This document shows positions 8,825 through 16,451 of a DNA stretch of 64,000 bases, one piece after another. Within the stretch, counting starts at the first letter, position 1. Every line of letters begins with the position of its first letter. The DNA comes from VRUE01 sp963715625 (GTDB taxonomy: Bacteria > Actinomycetota > Thermoleophilia > Solirubrobacterales > 70-9), in the NCBI GenBank assembly GCA_963715625.1, contig OY970260.1:2542001-2606000 (forward strand), read 5' to 3'. Both the position numbers and the translations under genes were made by a program. The notes beneath the pieces were generated by a model. That model had not been told where the DNA came from, did not search any database, and worked only from the letters and a program-made list of their open reading frames with translations.

Positions 8825-8988
8825 TGGTCCATCCTGCAACTCCGCGCACCGATCTGGCGGCTGCAAACCTTCGCCCGCCTTTGTCCTCGGTCGGCCGAAT
8901 AGTCACAACTATTCGGCCTCCCTGTGTCCGCGGCGTGCTCGGTTTTCGCTCGCCATATCGGCACGGGACTTACAGGATGGACCACTAG
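8821..8988. repeat. 168-bp inverted-repeat element (MITE-like)
   Basis: The ends are a perfect 16-bp inverted repeat: CTAGTGGTCCATCCTG at 8821-8836 and CAGGATGGACCACTAG at 8973-8988. Imperfect pairing continues inward for roughly 40 more bases on each side. In the middle is a hairpin with arms GGCCGAATAGT and ACTATTCGGCC. No protein is encoded. It fills most of the space between rpoZ and coaBC. Confidence 0.85.
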
Positions 8989-9025
8989 CCGCGCCGCCGG
9001 CGCGACCGGAGCGAGGAGAAAAGCC

Positions 9026-10300
9026 ATGGCCAGAATCCTGCTCGGGGTAAGCGGAGGGATCGCCGCCTACAAGGCGCTCGAGCTGGCGCGCCTGGCCACC
9101 AGCGCCGGCCATGGGGTCCGGGTCCTGATGACCGAGGGAGCCGCCCGTTTCGTAGGCGCCGCCTCTTTCGAGGGAATCGTCGGCGCCCCGGTGCTCAGCT
9201 CGGAGTTCGAGCGCGACCCGATGCGCGGCGCCTTCCCCGGCGACCAGCCACCTGAGCACGACCCGATCGGCCACCTCGCCCTCGCCGCCAACTGCGACGC
9301 CTACCTGGTCGCGCCCGCCTCGGCCAACGCCCTGGCCAAGCTCGCCGGCGGGATCGCCGACTCGATGGTCACCACGTCCTTCCTCGCCTGCACCGCGCCG
9401 CGCCTGGTCGCTCCGGCCATGAACGACCGCATGTACGCGGACGCGGCGACCCAGGCCAACCTCGCGACCCTGCGCGAGCGCGGAGTCACGGTGATCGAGC
9501 CGGACGAGGGGGCCCTCGCCTCGCGCGGCGAGCACGGCAAGGGGCGCCTGCCCGACCCGGCGCGCCTCCTGGCCCTCGTCGAATCGGAGCTTCCTGCCGG
9601 CAACCGCCCCTGGGACGGCCTCGGGGTGCTCGTCACCGCCGGCGGCACGAGGGAGCCGATCGACTCCGTCCGCTTCATAGGCAACCGCTCCAGCGGCCGC
9701 ATGGGCATAGCGCTCGCTGCAGCTGCCGCCCGCCGCGGCGCAGACGTGACCCTGATCGCCGCCAACGTGGCACTCCCCGAGCCCCCCGGCGTCCACCGCA
9801 TCGACGTCGAGACCGGAGCGCAACTGGCTGAGGCCGTCCGTGCCGAGTTCCCCGACTCCCACGTCCTCCTCATGGCCGCCGCCCCCGCCGACTTCAGGGC
9901 AAGCGAGATCGCGACGGGCAAGCTAACCCGCGACGCCTCCCTGGACCTCCACCTTGAGCCCACCGAGGACATCCTCGCCACCCTCACCGCGACTCGCACC
10001 GAGAGCCAAACCGTGGTCGCCTTCGCCGCCGAAGCGGGCGAGAACATCGAGCGAGCCAAGGAAAAGCTTGCACGTAAGAAGGCGGACCTGATCGTCCTCA
10101 ACGACATCTCGAACTCCCAAATTGGCTTCGAGAGCAGCGAAAACGCCGTAACCCTGATCGACGCAGCGAACGAGACCCCCGTCCCGCAAGCTCCAAAGGA
10201 CACCATCGCGGACGCCATTCTCGATCGAGTGAGCTCGCTCCGTGAAGAGGGACGGCAATCCCCTCGAACGGACGGATACTCAAAGCGTCGCGCTAATTAG
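9026..10300 (+). CDS. coaBC: Bifunctional phosphopantothenoylcysteine decarboxylase / phosphopantothenate-cysteine ligase
   Basis: Two consecutive steps of coenzyme A synthesis. 424 aa. The N-terminal flavoprotein (CoaC) domain begins ILLGVSGGIAAYKALELARL and carries VAPAMNDRMY; the CoaB domain begins near residue 203 with VLVTAGGTREPIDSVRFIGNRSSG. The ATG at 9026 follows GCGAGGAGAA, a fair ribosome-binding site, and gives the family N-terminus. The last 18 or so codons lie within the left arm and centre of a long palindrome (10247-10337), so the C-terminal tail is probably repeat-derived. Confidence 0.95.
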   Translation: MARILLGVSGGIAAYKALELARLATSAGHGVRVLMTEGAARFVGAASFEGIVGAPVLSSEFERDPMRGAFPGDQPPEHDPIGHLALAANCDAYLVAPASANALAKLAGGIADSMVTTSFLACTAPRLVAPAMNDRMYADAATQANLATLRERGVTVIEPDEGALASRGEHGKGRLPDPARLLALVESELPAGNRPWDGLGVLVTAGGTREPIDSVRFIGNRSSGRMGIALAAAAARRGADVTLIAANVALPEPPGVHRIDVETGAQLAEAVRAEFPDSHVLLMAAAPADFRASEIATGKLTRDASLDLHLEPTEDILATLTATRTESQTVVAFAAEAGENIERAKEKLARKKADLIVLNDISNSQIGFESSENAVTLIDAANETPVPQAPKDTIADAILDRVSSLREEGRQSPRTDGYSKRRAN

Positions 10301-10337
10301 CGCGACGCTTGTTCGGGCGAGGGGATTGCCGTCCCTC
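10247..10337. repeat. 91-bp nested palindrome at the coaBC 3' end
   Basis: Perfect 20-bp arms at 10247-10266 (GAGGGACGGCAATCCCCTCG) and 10318-10337. Between them is a perfect 28-bp palindrome (10283-10310) with arms AAGCGTCGCGCT and AGCGCGACGCTT around AATT. The coaBC stop codon is inside the central palindrome. There is no T-tract, so a standard intrinsic terminator is unlikely. Confidence 0.9.
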
Positions 10338-10354
10338 CATCAACCACGCCGAGC

Positions 10355-10360
10355 TATACT
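10355..10360 (+). promoter_or_regulatory. Probable -10 box of the rimP-nusA operon
   Basis: TATACT, same hexamer as the mihF promoter. It lies between the coaBC palindrome and a terminator-like hairpin. No convincing -35 at standard spacing. Confidence 0.45.
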
Positions 10361-10394
10361 CGCCCCAAGCTTTAGTTAGTCCCGATGTACCCGA

Positions 10395-10417
10395 AGTGGG
10401 CCTGGCCCACTTTTTTT
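10395..10417 (+). terminator. Intrinsic terminator / attenuator in the rimP-nusA leader
   Basis: AGTGGGCC (10395-10402), one T, GGCCCACT (10404-10411), with seven consecutive T (10411-10417). It stands after the presumed -10 at 10355 and 14 nt before the rimP ATG, so it would act within the operon's own leader. Confidence 0.75.
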
Positions 10418-10431
10418 ACGGCTTCATCCAA

Positions 10432-10674
10432 ATGGCAGACCTCCAGCAAGACATCCAAGGGCAGCTTCGCGATCTCGACTTCCAGCTCGACCTGGTTGCG
10501 CTCGAGCAGCCGAGCAAGGAATCGCTGCGGCTCTTCATCGACCACCCCGGGGGCGTCGACCTCGCCCTCTGCGAGAAGGTGACGAAGCACCTCAACCACC
10601 TGCGGGTCGATTACTCGCTGGAGGTGTCCTCGCCCGGGCCCAAGTACCGCAAAGACAAGGAGCTTCCCCAGTGA
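10432..10674 (+). CDS. rimP: Ribosome maturation factor RimP, N-terminal domain only
   Basis: RimP helps 30S subunit maturation. This protein is 80 aa, against about 150 usually. It matches the N-terminal domain only: FQLDLVALEQPSKESLRLF, then IDHPGGVDLALCEKVTKHL and the family hallmark YSLEVSSPG at the end. The C-terminal Sm-like domain that should follow SSPG is missing; after 10 more residues the gene stops and overlaps the nusA GTG (GTGA at 10671). I chose the ATG at 10432 because homology begins there. Position before nusA-infB-rbfA supports the call. Confidence 0.8.
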   Translation: MADLQQDIQGQLRDLDFQLDLVALEQPSKESLRLFIDHPGGVDLALCEKVTKHLNHLRVDYSLEVSSPGPKYRKDKELPQ

Positions 10675-12206
10675 GCAAGGAGATCGTCGAAGCAGTCAAG
10701 GCACTGGAGCAGGAGAAGGGGATCTCCGCCGACAAGCTGATGGACGCGCTCGAGGACGCGCTCCTCTCCGCCTACAAGAAGACCCCCGGGGCGGCCAAAT
10801 ACGCCCGCGTCGACCTTGACCACGAGACCGGCGACTTCCGCGTCTTCGAACTGATCCTGCCGCCCGAGCTGGAGGAGAAGCTGCTCGCCGAGGCCGTCGA
10901 GGCGCAGGAGTCCGAAGAGCGCGAGATCGATCCCGAGACGGGCGAGCTGCGCGAGCCCGAGGAGCCCGAGCTGGACCCGGAGATGATCGCTCCCTACGAG
11001 GACCAGATCTCCACCCGCGACGTCACGCCCGAAGACTTCGGCCGGATCGCCGCGCAGACCGCCAAGCAGGTGATCCTGCAGCGGATCCGCGAGGCCGAAC
11101 GGATGATGATGTTCGACGAGTACCAGGACCGGGTCGGCGAGCTGATCACCGGGATCATCCAGCAGTCCGACAAGCGCTACACGCTGGTTCAGCTGCGCGA
11201 GCGGGTCGAGGCGCTGCTGCCCAAGTCCGAGCAGGTCTACAACGAGCGCTACGACCACGGCATGCGGGTCAAGGCCGTGATCACCGACGTCTCGGACTCG
11301 ACCAAAGGCCCGGCGATCGTCGTCTCCCGGCGCAGCTCCGAGCTGATCAAGAAGCTGTTCGAAATGGAGGTGCCGGAGATCGCCGACAAGCTGGTCGAGA
11401 TCGTCGGGGTTGCCCGCGAGCCCGGCTACCGCTCGAAGATCGCGGTGATCTCCCACGCCGACGGGGTCGACCCGGTCGGCGCCTGCGTCGGCCCGCGCGG
11501 CTCGCGAGTGCGGATGGTCGTCTCCGAGCTGCGCGGCGAGAAGATCGACATCATCCCCCACAACGACGAGCCCGCCCGCTTCGTCGCCAAGGCGCTCTCA
11601 CCGGCACGGGTGCGCGAGGTGATCGTCGACGACGAGGGGCGTCAGGCGACGGTGATCGTGCCTGACGACCAGCTCTCGCTGGCGATCGGCCGCGACGGCC
11701 AGAACGCCCGCCTCGCTGCCCGCCTGACCGGCTGGCGGGTGGACATCAAGTCCGAGAGCGAGTTCGCCCAGGAGGACCAGGACGTCGAGTACGAGGGCGA
11801 GGAAACCTTCGACGGGCGCTGCATGGCGGTGCTCTCCAACGGCCGCCGCTGCCCCAACGCGGCGATCGAGGGCTCGACCTACTGCGGCCTGCCCCAGCAC
11901 CAGGCGCTGAGCCGCTTCGAGACCAACCAGATTGCCGTGCTCGGGCCCGTGTCCGAAACGGAGGTCGAGATCCTCGCGGATCCCGATGCGGACCAGGGCC
12001 AGGTCGACGAGATCGTCGCAAGGGCCGAAGCCGAGTTCGTCGAGGAGGCTCCGGAGGAGGTTCCAGAGGAGTCGGCCTCGACGCCACCCGCGGAGGAGGC
12101 CGCTGAGCCCGCAGGCGAAGCTAGCGACGAATCCGGTGAGGAGCCTGCTCCGGAGCTTTCGCAGGATGAGGCGGAGCCGGTGGCCGAGGAGGCAGAGCAG
12201 TCCTAG
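10671..12206 (+). CDS. nusA: Transcription termination/antitermination factor NusA with a Cys-rich insert
   Basis: 511 aa. NusA binds RNA polymerase and RNA and affects pausing, intrinsic termination and antitermination. The N-terminal domain is followed by S1 (about 130-200) and two KH domains (DPVGACVGPRGSRV; LSLAIGRDGQNARLAARLTGW). After the KH domains comes a small Cys-rich unit, Cys384-x9-Cys394-x10-Cys405-x4-His410, likely to bind zinc, then an acidic Glu/Pro tail. A stand-alone YlxR gene, often present between nusA and infB, is absent here. Start GTG overlaps rimP. An intrinsic terminator in the leader suggests feedback control by NusA itself. Confidence 0.95.
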   Translation: MSKEIVEAVKALEQEKGISADKLMDALEDALLSAYKKTPGAAKYARVDLDHETGDFRVFELILPPELEEKLLAEAVEAQESEEREIDPETGELREPEEPELDPEMIAPYEDQISTRDVTPEDFGRIAAQTAKQVILQRIREAERMMMFDEYQDRVGELITGIIQQSDKRYTLVQLRERVEALLPKSEQVYNERYDHGMRVKAVITDVSDSTKGPAIVVSRRSSELIKKLFEMEVPEIADKLVEIVGVAREPGYRSKIAVISHADGVDPVGACVGPRGSRVRMVVSELRGEKIDIIPHNDEPARFVAKALSPARVREVIVDDEGRQATVIVPDDQLSLAIGRDGQNARLAARLTGWRVDIKSESEFAQEDQDVEYEGEETFDGRCMAVLSNGRRCPNAAIEGSTYCGLPQHQALSRFETNQIAVLGPVSETEVEILADPDADQGQVDEIVARAEAEFVEEAPEEVPEESASTPPAEEAAEPAGEASDESGEEPAPELSQDEAEPVAEEAEQS

Positions 12207-14395
12207 TGGCGAAGAAGCGGGTTCACGAGATCGCGAAGGCGAAAGGCATCAGCAGCAAGGAGCTGCTCGCCGCGCTGAAGAAGGCTGGGATCGAGGCGAA
12301 AACCGCCTCCTCGAGCGTCGAGGAGGCCGCCGCCCTGCAGGCGATCTCCGGGGACGGGGCGTCTCCGGCGCCACCCAAGGCCGAGGCGAAACCGCCGGCT
12401 GCCAAGTCGGCTGCCGCTTCAAAGGGGCCCGTGCGACCCCCCGCGAAGCCCGCGTCCGGCGGTGGCGGTGGTGCCGCGAGCGGGAAAAAGCGCCGCGTCG
12501 TGATCGATTCCCAGGCCGCCCGCCGCGACCAGATGGGCGGGCCGCCGCCGCAGCGGCCGCCGCGCAGGCGCGGGGGCCGCCGCCGCCGTCCGATGCTGGA
12601 GGAGCCGCCGCCCAAAGTCGAGGAGGCGGCCGAGCCGGAGGCGACCAAGGTCCCGGCGGGGGCGACCGTGCGCGAGGTCGCCGAGTTGCTCGGTCTCGGC
12701 AGCGCCGAGGTGATCAAGAAGCTGATGATGATGGGGGAGATGGCGACCCTCACCCAGACGCTCACCGACGAGTCGATCTCGGCGATCGCCGACGAGTACG
12801 ACCGCAAGATCGAGATCGTCACCGCGGCCGAGGAGGAGCCGGAGGCGCCGGAGTTCGAGGACGCCGAGGAGAGCCTCGCCGAGCGGCCGCCGGTGGTCAC
12901 GATCATGGGCCACGTCGACCACGGCAAGACCTCCCTGCTCGACGCGATCCGCGAGACCGAGGTGGCGGCGGGGGAGGCCGGCGGCATCACCCAGCACATC
13001 GGCGCCTACCAGGTCCACCACGACGAGAAGACGATCACCTTCCTCGACACGCCGGGCCACGCCGCCTTCACCGCGATGCGCGCCCGCGGCGCCAAGGTCA
13101 CCGACATCGCAGTGGTCGTGGTCGCCGCCGACGACGGCGTGATGCCGCAGACCAAAGAGGCGATCGACCACGCCCGCGCCGCCGACGTGCCGATCCTGAT
13201 CGCGGTCAACAAGATCGACAAGGAGGGCGCCCAGCCCGACCGCGTGCGCAACGAGCTCGCCGCCGACGGCCTCACCCCCGAGGACTGGGGCGGGGAGACG
13301 GTCTACGTCGACGTCTCCGCCAAGACCCACGAGGGCCTCGACAAGCTGCTCGAGATGATCCTCCTCGTCACCGAGCTGGAGGAGCTGGGGGCCAACCCCG
13401 ACGCGCCCGCGTCCGGCACGGTGGTCGAGTCCCAGCTCGACCCCGGCCGCGGTCCCGTGGTCACGATCCTGGTCCAGCGCGGCACGCTGAAGGTCGGCGA
13501 CTCCCTGGTCGCAGGGCCGCAGTGGGGCCGGGTGCGGGCGATGCAGGACTTCACCGGCAGGCGCGTCGAGGGCGCCGGGCCGGGGATGCCGGTCGAGGTG
13601 CTGGGCTTCGACGGCGTCTGCGACGCGGGCGAGTTCGTGCACGCGGTGGAGAACGACCGGCGCGCCCGCCAGGAGGCCCAGGAGCGGGCCAACCGGCTCA
13701 AGACCGAGGCGCTGGCCCGTCGCCAGGCGCGCAAGGTCAGCCTCGAGGAGGTCTTCTCCCGCGTCCAGGAGGGCGAGATCAAGGAGCTCAACATCGTCCT
13801 CAAGGCCGATGTCGCCGGCTCGCTGGAGGCGCTGCAGGACGAGATCGCCAAGGTGCCCCAGGAGCAGGTGGCGATCAACATCATCCACTCGCAGACCGGC
13901 GGCATCAACGAGTCCGACGTGATGCTGGCCTCGGCCTCCGACGCGATCATCATCGGCTTCAACGTGCGCCCGCTGGCCGACGCCCGCCGGGCGGCCGAGC
14001 GCGAGGGTGTCAACGTCCGCACGTACTCGGTCATCTACAAGATCACCGAGGACCTGCGCAACGCGATGGAGGGCATGCTGGAGGCGGTCGAGGTCGAGGA
14101 GATCCTCGGCGAGGCCGAGGTCAAGCAGACCTTCAAGGCCTCCAAGGTCGGCCGCATCGCCGGTTGCCTCGTCAGCGAGGGCAAGGTCGCGCGCGACGCC
14201 AGCGTCCGCCTGATCCGCGAGGGCACGGTCATCTGGGGCGGCAAGCTCGGATCCCTGCGCCGCTTCAAAGACAACGTGCAGGAGGTCGAGGAGGGCCAGG
14301 AGTGCGGCATCGTCCTCGACGGCTACGCTGACGTCAAGGAGGGCGACGTGCTGGAGTTCTTCAAGACGAAGCAGGTCGAGCAGACGCTGGAGTGA
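12206..14395 (+). CDS. infB: Translation initiation factor IF-2
   Basis: 729 aa GTPase that places initiator tRNA on the 30S subunit and promotes subunit joining. The N-terminal IF2_N module (KRVHEIAKAKGISSKELLAAL) and a Pro/Ala/Arg-rich low-complexity region (about 50-135) precede the G domain with GHVDHGKTS (about 235), DTPGH and NKID, followed by domains II-IV. The GTG start shares one base with the nusA stop (TAGTG), so the two are coupled. Stop overlaps rbfA. Confidence 0.97.
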   Translation: MAKKRVHEIAKAKGISSKELLAALKKAGIEAKTASSSVEEAAALQAISGDGASPAPPKAEAKPPAAKSAAASKGPVRPPAKPASGGGGGAASGKKRRVVIDSQAARRDQMGGPPPQRPPRRRGGRRRRPMLEEPPPKVEEAAEPEATKVPAGATVREVAELLGLGSAEVIKKLMMMGEMATLTQTLTDESISAIADEYDRKIEIVTAAEEEPEAPEFEDAEESLAERPPVVTIMGHVDHGKTSLLDAIRETEVAAGEAGGITQHIGAYQVHHDEKTITFLDTPGHAAFTAMRARGAKVTDIAVVVVAADDGVMPQTKEAIDHARAADVPILIAVNKIDKEGAQPDRVRNELAADGLTPEDWGGETVYVDVSAKTHEGLDKLLEMILLVTELEELGANPDAPASGTVVESQLDPGRGPVVTILVQRGTLKVGDSLVAGPQWGRVRAMQDFTGRRVEGAGPGMPVEVLGFDGVCDAGEFVHAVENDRRARQEAQERANRLKTEALARRQARKVSLEEVFSRVQEGEIKELNIVLKADVAGSLEALQDEIAKVPQEQVAINIIHSQTGGINESDVMLASASDAIIIGFNVRPLADARRAAEREGVNVRTYSVIYKITEDLRNAMEGMLEAVEVEEILGEAEVKQTFKASKVGRIAGCLVSEGKVARDASVRLIREGTVIWGGKLGSLRRFKDNVQEVEEGQECGIVLDGYADVKEGDVLEFFKTKQVEQTLE

Positions 14396-14742
14396 TGACT
14401 AAGATGGCCGCTCCTCGCATGCGCCGCGTCAACGAGGTGCTTCGCGAGGTGGTCGGCGCTGCGATCGCCGAGTTGAGCGATCCCCGCATCGGCTTCGTAA
14501 CCGTGACATCGGTCGAGACCAGCCCAGACCTGCGCGCCGCCAAGGTGCACGTCAGCGTGCTCGGCTCCGAGGAGGAGCGGGAGGCGACGCTGGCCGGCCT
14601 GCGCTCCTCCCACGGGGTCCTGCAGTCCAAGATCGCCGCTGAGACGCGGATGAAGCGCACTCCCACGCTGACCTTCCACTACGACGAGACGGTCGAGCAG
14701 GGCATGCGGATATCGAAGCTGCTCGACGAGGAGGGAAGATGA
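14392..14742 (+). CDS. rbfA: 30S ribosome-binding factor A
   Basis: 116 aa. RbfA assists late 16S rRNA processing and cold adaptation. KH-like family pattern is clear: RMRRVNEVLREVVGAAIAEL, DPRIGFVTVTSVETSPDLR, AKVHVSVLG and a C-terminal LTFHYDETVEQGMRI. The start is GTG at 14392 overlapping the infB stop; ATG at 14395 or 14404 are alternatives that change only a few residues. The end overlaps nrnA (ATGA). Confidence 0.93.
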   Translation: MMTKMAAPRMRRVNEVLREVVGAAIAELSDPRIGFVTVTSVETSPDLRAAKVHVSVLGSEEEREATLAGLRSSHGVLQSKIAAETRMKRTPTLTFHYDETVEQGMRISKLLDEEGR

Positions 14743-15740
14743 GCGGAGTCGGCGTCAGGGCGTCGAGCCTGGAGGATGCCGCCGCCGAGCTGCGCTCCCG
14801 CGACCGCTTCCTGCTCACCGCCCACGAGGGGCCCGACGGCGACGCCCTCGGCTCGCTGCTGGGAATGCACCACCTGCTCGACCAGCTGGGCAAGGATTCG
14901 GTGATGTTCATGGCGGCAAAGGAGTTCCCGCTGCCGGTCGAGTACCGCTTCCTGCCCCTGGAAGAGGTTTTCCACGAGGCCCCCGCGGACATGGCCGACC
15001 GCACGGTCGTCTTCCTCGACTGCGGCAACGTCAACCGGATGCCGGTCGAGTTCCTCACAGACGGCGACAACTTCAGGATCAACATCGACCACCATCACGA
15101 CAACACCCTCTTCGGCGACGTCAACCTGCTCGACACCGCCGCCTCCAGCACGGCGGAGATCGTCTACGAGCTGGCGATCGCGCTCGGGGTCGAGATCACC
15201 CCGGAGATCGCCTCGGCACTGTACGTCGGCCTGGTCACCGACACGGGCAAGTTCATGTACGAGAACACGAACGCCCACACGCACCGGATCGCCGCCGAGC
15301 TGATCGACGCCGGGGTCGTCGTCGACGAGACCTATCGCCGCCTCTACGAGCACGTGCCGCTCGAGAAGCTGCGGCTGCTCTCTCGCGCGCTCGAGGGCAT
15401 CGAGCGCCACTGCGGCGAGCGGCTCGTCCTCACCTACATCACCGAGGCCGACTACGAGGCGACCGGGGCGGGGGAGGAGATGACCGAGGGGATCGTCGAC
15501 CACCTGCGCTCGGTCGAGGGGGCGAAGGTCGCGGCGCTGATCCGCGACCAGGGCGACCGCGGGCGCGCCGCGCGCAAGGCCAGCCTGCGCTCCAGCAGCG
15601 GCGAGGTCGACGTCTCGGCGATGGCCCGCAAGCACGGGGGTGGGGGGCACAAGCGAGCGGCCGGATTCTCCACCGATCTCGGGCTCGAGGAGCTGGTCGC
15701 CTTCCTCTGCGACGAGGTCACCGCCCAGCTCGACTCCTGA
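14739..15740 (+). CDS. nrnA: DHH/DHHA1 phosphoesterase, NrnA-type oligoribonuclease / pAp phosphatase
   Basis: 333 aa. NrnA degrades very short RNAs to mononucleotides and dephosphorylates 3'-phosphoadenosine 5'-phosphate. The DHH domain shows EGPDGDALGS, VFLDCGN and IDHHHDN; the DHHA1 domain ends with the substrate-binding GGGGHKRAAGFS. Gene order rbfA-nrnA-truB-ribF-rpsO is usual in Gram-positive bacteria. Overlaps rbfA by 4 nt and stops 2 nt before truB. Confidence 0.92.
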   Translation: MSGVGVRASSLEDAAAELRSRDRFLLTAHEGPDGDALGSLLGMHHLLDQLGKDSVMFMAAKEFPLPVEYRFLPLEEVFHEAPADMADRTVVFLDCGNVNRMPVEFLTDGDNFRINIDHHHDNTLFGDVNLLDTAASSTAEIVYELAIALGVEITPEIASALYVGLVTDTGKFMYENTNAHTHRIAAELIDAGVVVDETYRRLYEHVPLEKLRLLSRALEGIERHCGERLVLTYITEADYEATGAGEEMTEGIVDHLRSVEGAKVAALIRDQGDRGRAARKASLRSSSGEVDVSAMARKHGGGGHKRAAGFSTDLGLEELVAFLCDEVTAQLDS

Positions 15741-15742
15741 CG

Positions 15743-16393
15743 ATGGGAGGGCGAGGCGAGGGCGCTGTGCTGCTCTGCGACAAGCCGGCCGGGATAACCT
15801 CGCACGACATTGTCGTGGCGGTGCGGCGAGAGCGCGGGTGCAAGGCGGGTCACGCCGGCACCCTCGACCCCTTCGCAACCGGGTTGCTGCTGGTCCTGCT
15901 CGGCCGGGCGACCCGGCTGCAGCGCTTCCTCACCGGGTTGCCCAAGACCTACGTCGCCAGGGCGCGGCTCGGCTGGCGCTCCAGCACCGGCGACCCCGAT
16001 GGCGAGTTGACCGAGACCGGCCGCATCCCCGGCTCGCTGGAGCTGCCCACGGGTCGCGTCCGCCAGCGGGTGCCGATGACCTCGGCGGTCCGGGTCGGCG
16101 GTGAGCGGCTCTACCGCAAGGCCCACCGTGGAGAGACGGTCGAGACCCCCGAACGCGAGGTCGACGTCTACCGCGCCGAGCTTCTCGCCGGCGACGCCGA
16201 GAGCGCCGAATACGAGATCGAGTGCTCTGCGGGAACCTACGTCCGCACGCTGGTCGAGACCCTCGAGGACGCCTACTGCGCCGAGCTGCGCCGGACCGCG
16301 ATCGGCCCCTTCCGGGTTGAGGATGCGGGCGAGGAGTTGAGCCCGGAGCGGGTTGCTGAGCTGGTCCCGGCCGCCGCGGAGGCCCTGCGATGA
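15743..16393 (+). CDS. truB: tRNA pseudouridine(55) synthase, short form
   Basis: Makes the T-loop pseudouridine at position 55 of tRNAs. 216 aa, against about 290-315 usually. The catalytic motif KAGHAGTLDPFATGLLLVLLG is intact, as are the segment RQRVPMTSAVRVGGERLY and CSAGTYVRTL. What is missing is the C-terminal RNA-binding (PUA-like) extension. A 47-bp palindromic repeat starts two bases after the stop codon, and ribF follows. Confidence 0.92.
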   Translation: MGGRGEGAVLLCDKPAGITSHDIVVAVRRERGCKAGHAGTLDPFATGLLLVLLGRATRLQRFLTGLPKTYVARARLGWRSSTGDPDGELTETGRIPGSLELPTGRVRQRVPMTSAVRVGGERLYRKAHRGETVETPEREVDVYRAELLAGDAESAEYEIECSAGTYVRTLVETLEDAYCAELRRTAIGPFRVEDAGEELSPERVAELVPAAAEALR

Positions 16394-16395
16394 CC

Positions 16396-16442
16396 TTCCG
16401 GTGCGCTTTGTGCCATCCATGCCCACATAAAGCGCACCGGAA
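16396..16442. repeat. 47-bp palindromic repeat, copy 2
   Basis: Starts TTCCGGTGCGCTTTGTG and ends CATAAAGCGCACCGGAA. Its last bases plus GGGG (GGAAGGGG, 16439-16446) may form the Shine-Dalgarno of ribF, six bases before the GTG at 16452. Same length as copies at 1336 and 57188. Confidence 0.93.
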
Positions 16443-16451
16443 GGGGTTGCG

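Noticed and set aside
10385..10582. Possible leader peptide in the rimP-nusA leader (MYPKWAWPTFF)
   Set aside because: The frame runs on through rimP for 65 codons without a stop, so it is not a short leader peptide; the Trp and Phe codons come from the hairpin and its T-run.
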